Source: JAHFRG01 sp036522275 (GTDB lineage: Bacteria; Pseudomonadota; Gammaproteobacteria; Burkholderiales; JAHFRG01). Taken from it: DNA of 64,000 bases. Positions 61,335 through 64,000 of this stretch are shown in pieces. The notes under the pieces are model-generated. The model made no database searches, was not told where the DNA came from, and saw only the letters and a program-made list of their open reading frames with translations. Position numbers and translations under genes: made by a program. Location of the stretch: positions 30,870 to 94,869 of the forward strand of contig DATDGC010000069.1 of NCBI GenBank assembly GCA_036522275.1, written 5' to 3'. Every line of letters begins with the position of its first letter. The first letter of the stretch is position 1.

Positions 61335-63392
61335 ATGACGCGCAAAATTCTCGTCACCTCCGCCTTGCCCTACGCCAACGGTGCGATTCATCTGGGGCAT
61401 CTGGTCGAATACATTCAGACCGACATCTGGGTGCGCTTCCAGAAAATGCAAGGGCACGAGTGCCATTACGTTTGCGCTGACGATACCCACGGCACCCCCA
61501 TCATGCTGCGCGCTGAAGCTGAGGGCATTACACCCGAAGCCTTGATTGAACGCATGCACGGTGAACACCTGCGTGACTTCAAGGGTTTTCATATCGAGTT
61601 CGACAACTATTACTCGACCCACTCGCCGGAAACGCAGGAATACGCTAACGATATTTATGCCAAGCTCAATAAAGCGGGGCTGATTGAAAAACGCGCCATC
61701 GAGCAATACCACGATCCAGTCAAGGAGATGTTTCTCCCCGACCGCTTCATCAAAGGAGAGTGTCCCAAATGCCACTCCAAGGACCAGTACGGCGACGCCT
61801 GCGAGGTATGCGGCTCGGCGTATTCGCCCACCGAACTGATCAATCCCTATTCAGCGGTTTCGGGTGCGACGCCAGTAAAAAAGAAATCAGAACACTATTT
61901 TTTCAGTCTTGGGAAATGCGAGGCTTTCCTCAAGAAATGGACTCAGTCGGGGGAGCGCCTGCAGCCGGAAGCGGCGAACAAGCTCAAAGAATGGTTCGTT
62001 GCGGGGCTGCACGACTGGGACATTTCGCGCGACGCGCCCTACTTCGGCTTTCCTATCCCTGGCACAGATAGCAAGAAGTTTTTTTACGTTTGGCTCGATG
62101 CGCCCATCGGCTACATGGGGAGTTTCAAGAACCTTTGCCAACGCAAAGGAATAAAGTTTGATGACTATTGGAAAAAGGATTCCAAAACCGATCTGTACCA
62201 CTTTATCGGCAAGGATATTCTTTATTTCCACGCGCTGTTCTGGCCGGCGATGCTCGAATATTCCGGCTACCGCACGCCAACCAAGATTTTCGCCCACGGC
62301 TTTCTTACCGTGAACGGCGAGAAGATGTCGAAGAGCCGCGGCACGTTCATCACGGCAGAAAGCTATCTTAAGCAGGGCTTGAATCCCGAGTGGCTGCGCT
62401 ACTACTATGCGGCCAAACTTAACTCCACTATGGAGGATATCGACCTCAATCTCGAAGATTTCGTGGCGAGGGTGAACAGCGATCTCGTCGGGAAGTATGT
62501 CAATATTGCTAGTCGGGCCTCAAGCTTCATTGCGAAGCATTTCAATGGCGGCCTTGCGTACCTCGGTGATACAAAACCTTTAATGGATGGTGCGATCAAG
62601 TCTGCATTTCTGGCTAAGGAAGCCTATGATGCTCGCGAGTTCGGAAAAGTTATTCGCCAGGCGATGCAGATCGCGGACCGCATCAACGAAGGATTTGATC
62701 GACAACAACCGTGGAATCTTGCTAAGAATCCATATAAACATTCCGAACTCCAAGATCTCTGTTCGCGTTGTCTTTACGGGTTTAAGTTGCTAACCGTCTT
62801 ACTAGCACCGATTCTACCGAAGACGGCGGAGCGCGTAGCTCGGGAGTTTTTTGGATTCAAACACGCGTTCATGTGGGACGATGCCGCTGCATTGCCCAGC
62901 ATGACCAACCCTTACTCTCATCTCATGACTCGCGTTGATCTCAAACAGATCACCGCCCTCGTGGAAGCCAACAAGGAAAGCTTGCGGCCGGCGTCACTGA
63001 CACACTCGCAGCAGCGCCATGCTGAGCACCAGCAACACGTCACTAGAGAGGCACAAGTGGACAACACTATATCAATCGACGATTTCGCCAAAGTTGATTT
63101 GCGCATTGCACGCATTGTCAAAGCTGAAAATGTTGATGGTGCGGACAAATTATTGAAGCTCACGCTGGACGTCGGCAGCAACCAAACCTGCATTGTGTTC
63201 GCCGGCATCAAACCGGCCTATGCTCCGGAGCAACTAATAGGACGTCTCACCGTAGCGGTTGTCAATCTCGCCCCGCGCAAAATGAAGTTCGGTATTTCGG
63301 AAGGGATGGTGCTGGTGGCATCAGGCGACGGACCGGGCTTCTATCTGCTTTCACCCGATCCCGGTGCGCAGCCAGGAATGAAGGTGAAGTGA
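61335..63392 (+). CDS. metG: methionyl-tRNA synthetase
   Basis: 685 residues: class I catalytic domain with GAIHLGHLVEY (HIGH-type, 18-21) and GEKMSKSRGTF (KMSKS), zinc knuckles CPKC and CEVC, anticodon-binding domain, and C-terminal Trbp111-like tRNA-binding/dimerisation domain (about 585-685; FAKVDLRIARIVKAE, NLAPRKMKFGISEGMVL). Codon use between about 62490 and 63060 (anticodon domain and linker) is more AT-rich and less biased than the ends, which could mark a recombined segment. Divergent from apbC. Confidence 0.97.
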   Translation: MTRKILVTSALPYANGAIHLGHLVEYIQTDIWVRFQKMQGHECHYVCADDTHGTPIMLRAEAEGITPEALIERMHGEHLRDFKGFHIEFDNYYSTHSPETQEYANDIYAKLNKAGLIEKRAIEQYHDPVKEMFLPDRFIKGECPKCHSKDQYGDACEVCGSAYSPTELINPYSAVSGATPVKKKSEHYFFSLGKCEAFLKKWTQSGERLQPEAANKLKEWFVAGLHDWDISRDAPYFGFPIPGTDSKKFFYVWLDAPIGYMGSFKNLCQRKGIKFDDYWKKDSKTDLYHFIGKDILYFHALFWPAMLEYSGYRTPTKIFAHGFLTVNGEKMSKSRGTFITAESYLKQGLNPEWLRYYYAAKLNSTMEDIDLNLEDFVARVNSDLVGKYVNIASRASSFIAKHFNGGLAYLGDTKPLMDGAIKSAFLAKEAYDAREFGKVIRQAMQIADRINEGFDRQQPWNLAKNPYKHSELQDLCSRCLYGFKLLTVLLAPILPKTAERVAREFFGFKHAFMWDDAAALPSMTNPYSHLMTRVDLKQITALVEANKESLRPASLTHSQQRHAEHQQHVTREAQVDNTISIDDFAKVDLRIARIVKAENVDGADKLLKLTLDVGSNQTCIVFAGIKPAYAPEQLIGRLTVAVVNLAPRKMKFGISEGMVLVASGDGPGFYLLSPDPGAQPGMKVK

Positions 63393-63422
63393 GCACCTTG
63401 GAAGCTGTCTCATCACCGCTCG

Positions 63423-63567
63423 CAGATTCTGGATTTTCGGCGAAAACTACGCGAGCTGCGGTAGGGTGGCAAAAGTGATTCCGGTGGACGTCGCAGTGCA
63501 AGGCTGTCCGCCCACGCCGCTTGCCATCATGCAAGGCATACTCGCCGCGATAAAAAGCCAAAGCTAG
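63423..63567 (+). pseudogene. C-terminal remnant of a NuoB/hydrogenase-4 small subunit-like protein
   Basis: The frame ending at TAG 63567 reads FGENYASCGRVAKVIPVD, then VAVQGCPPTPLAIMQGILAA, then IKSQS. This is the C-terminal end of the 20-kDa iron-sulfur subunit family (NuoB, HycG, HyfI), including the cluster Cys in GCPPTP and a second Cys. There is no start codon or N-terminal part: the frame runs back into the end of metG. It is a gene remnant between metG and acylphosphatase. Confidence 0.65.
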
Positions 63568-63569
63568 TC

Positions 63570-63848
63570 ATGGCGGCGGTTGTCAAGCATTTGCGCATTT
63601 ACGGCATGGTACAAGGCGTGTTTTTCCGCGAAACCATGCGCCGCCAGGCGGAGAAGCTCGGCGTAACCGGCTGGGTGTGCAATTGTTTCGATATGAGCGT
63701 GGAAGCGGTGGTGCAGGGAAGCCCTGAAGCGTTGGATGCCATCATCGCCTGGGTGCAGCACGGACCTGAAACGGCACGGGTCGAGAGTGTTGAAATTGAG
63801 GAAGGGGAAGGAAATTTTACGCGCTTCGAGATATTGCGCAGCCGTTGA
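63570..63848 (+). CDS. acyP: acylphosphatase
   Basis: Hydrolyses acylphosphates. 92 residues. RIYGMVQGVFFRETM has the phosphate loop and catalytic Arg; GVTGWVCNCFDMSVEAVVQG has the catalytic Asn, with Cys in place of the usual Arg before it (GWVRN in most relatives). C-terminus FEILRSR. Two bases after the TAG of the preceding remnant. Convergent with the next gene. Confidence 0.92.
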   Translation: MAAVVKHLRIYGMVQGVFFRETMRRQAEKLGVTGWVCNCFDMSVEAVVQGSPEALDAIIAWVQHGPETARVESVEIEEGEGNFTRFEILRSR

Positions 63849-63849
63849 T

Positions 63850-64000
63850 TCAGTAGATTACTTCCACGTTCTCAGGTTCCAGCCATTCGCATAAATCGCG
63901 CAGCAAATTGTCATCGAGATTAACCCGCCATTCCTCGCCCAGCTGCACTTCACACACCGCTTGCGCGTTGTAATAACGGATCGCGACCGGGCACAGCCCT
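63850..64000 (-). CDS. dnaE: C-terminal end of a DnaE-like protein (5'-partial)
   Basis: Only the last 49 residues are inside the window. They read PVAIRYYNAQAVCEVQLGEE, WRVNLDDNLLRDLCEWL, EPENVEVIY. Charged ends of the type WRV-x-P-x-D-LL-x-x-L...VEV-Y/F are found at the C-terminus of DNA polymerase III alpha, where the tau subunit binds. The assignment rests on this short tail only. Confidence 0.5.
   Translation of the reverse strand, partial: GLCPVAIRYYNAQAVCEVQLGEEWRVNLDDNLLRDLCEWLEPENVEVIY

Overview
The window is a chromosomal segment of a Betaproteobacterium. This rests on gene order as well as protein similarity: carAB-greA-rlmE-ftsH, dapB-bamE/fur, recN-nadK-hrcA-hemH-grpE-dnaK-dnaJ, and leuC-entericidin-leuD-leuB-asd-fimV-truA-trpFBA-accD-folC-SPOR-cvpA-purF-metZ are arrangements typical of that class. 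A relative of Nitrosomonadales or Rhodocyclales is plausible, but I cannot fix a genus. Base composition is moderately GC-rich. Almost everything is core housekeeping; there are no rRNA genes, complete tRNA genes, CRISPR arrays or intact transposases.

Layout. 1-10.6 kb, minus strand: ftsH (cut by the window edge), rlmE, a DUF4149 membrane protein, greA, carB, carA, dapB and an unusually long BamE-like lipoprotein. 10.7-14.7 kb: fur, then a small accessory island (secreted Rap1a/HdeA-like protein, zinc ribbon, orphan nucleotidyltransferase, cold-shock protein, SDR) bounded by two direct copies of a ~330 bp dispersed repeat and splitting the usual fur-recN neighbourhood. 14.7-23.4 kb: recN and nadK (minus), then hrcA-hemH-grpE-dnaK-dnaJ (plus) with a sigma-32 promoter before grpE. 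23.5-29.9 kb: cysS, a TPR/NTF2 protein and an L,D-transpeptidase/NTF2 protein, peptidyl-prolyl isomerase, lpxH, a GST and a peroxiredoxin. 29.8-49.7 kb: a long minus-strand biosynthetic run from aroC through leu, asd, fimV, truA, trp, accD, folC and purF to metZ. 49.7-58 kb: small proteins, an M17 peptidase, thyA, an EF-hand/BON protein plus partner, the GlrK-QseG-GlrR signalling operon, folA. 58-64 kb: an ornithine/lysine decarboxylase, dcd, mrp, metG, a hydrogenase-subunit remnant, acylphosphatase and the end of what is probably dnaE.

The most informative signals are regulatory. (1) The metZ leader reads as a SAM-II-type riboswitch followed by an intrinsic terminator. (2) Downstream of glrR lies a near-consensus sigma-54 promoter with two upstream TGTC-N10-GACA sites, the sequence bound by enterobacterial GlrR; it points at a two-gene operon for an EF-hand/BON periplasmic protein and a membrane protein, giving GlrR a candidate target here that is not the sRNA glmY. 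(3) A 23-codon ORF with a perfect AGGAGG site precedes the ornithine decarboxylase gene, as expected of a regulatory leader peptide. (4) The BamE-like lipoprotein carries a ~350-residue tail with five copies of an amphipathic RF-x-RL-x-GF motif. (5) A MITE-like element sits directly against the rlmE start codon and its terminal repeat supplies the Shine-Dalgarno sequence. (6) Several intra-operon spacers (carB/carA, dnaK/dnaJ, trpB/trpA, leuB/leuD) hold hairpin repeats; one has rewritten the end of carA.
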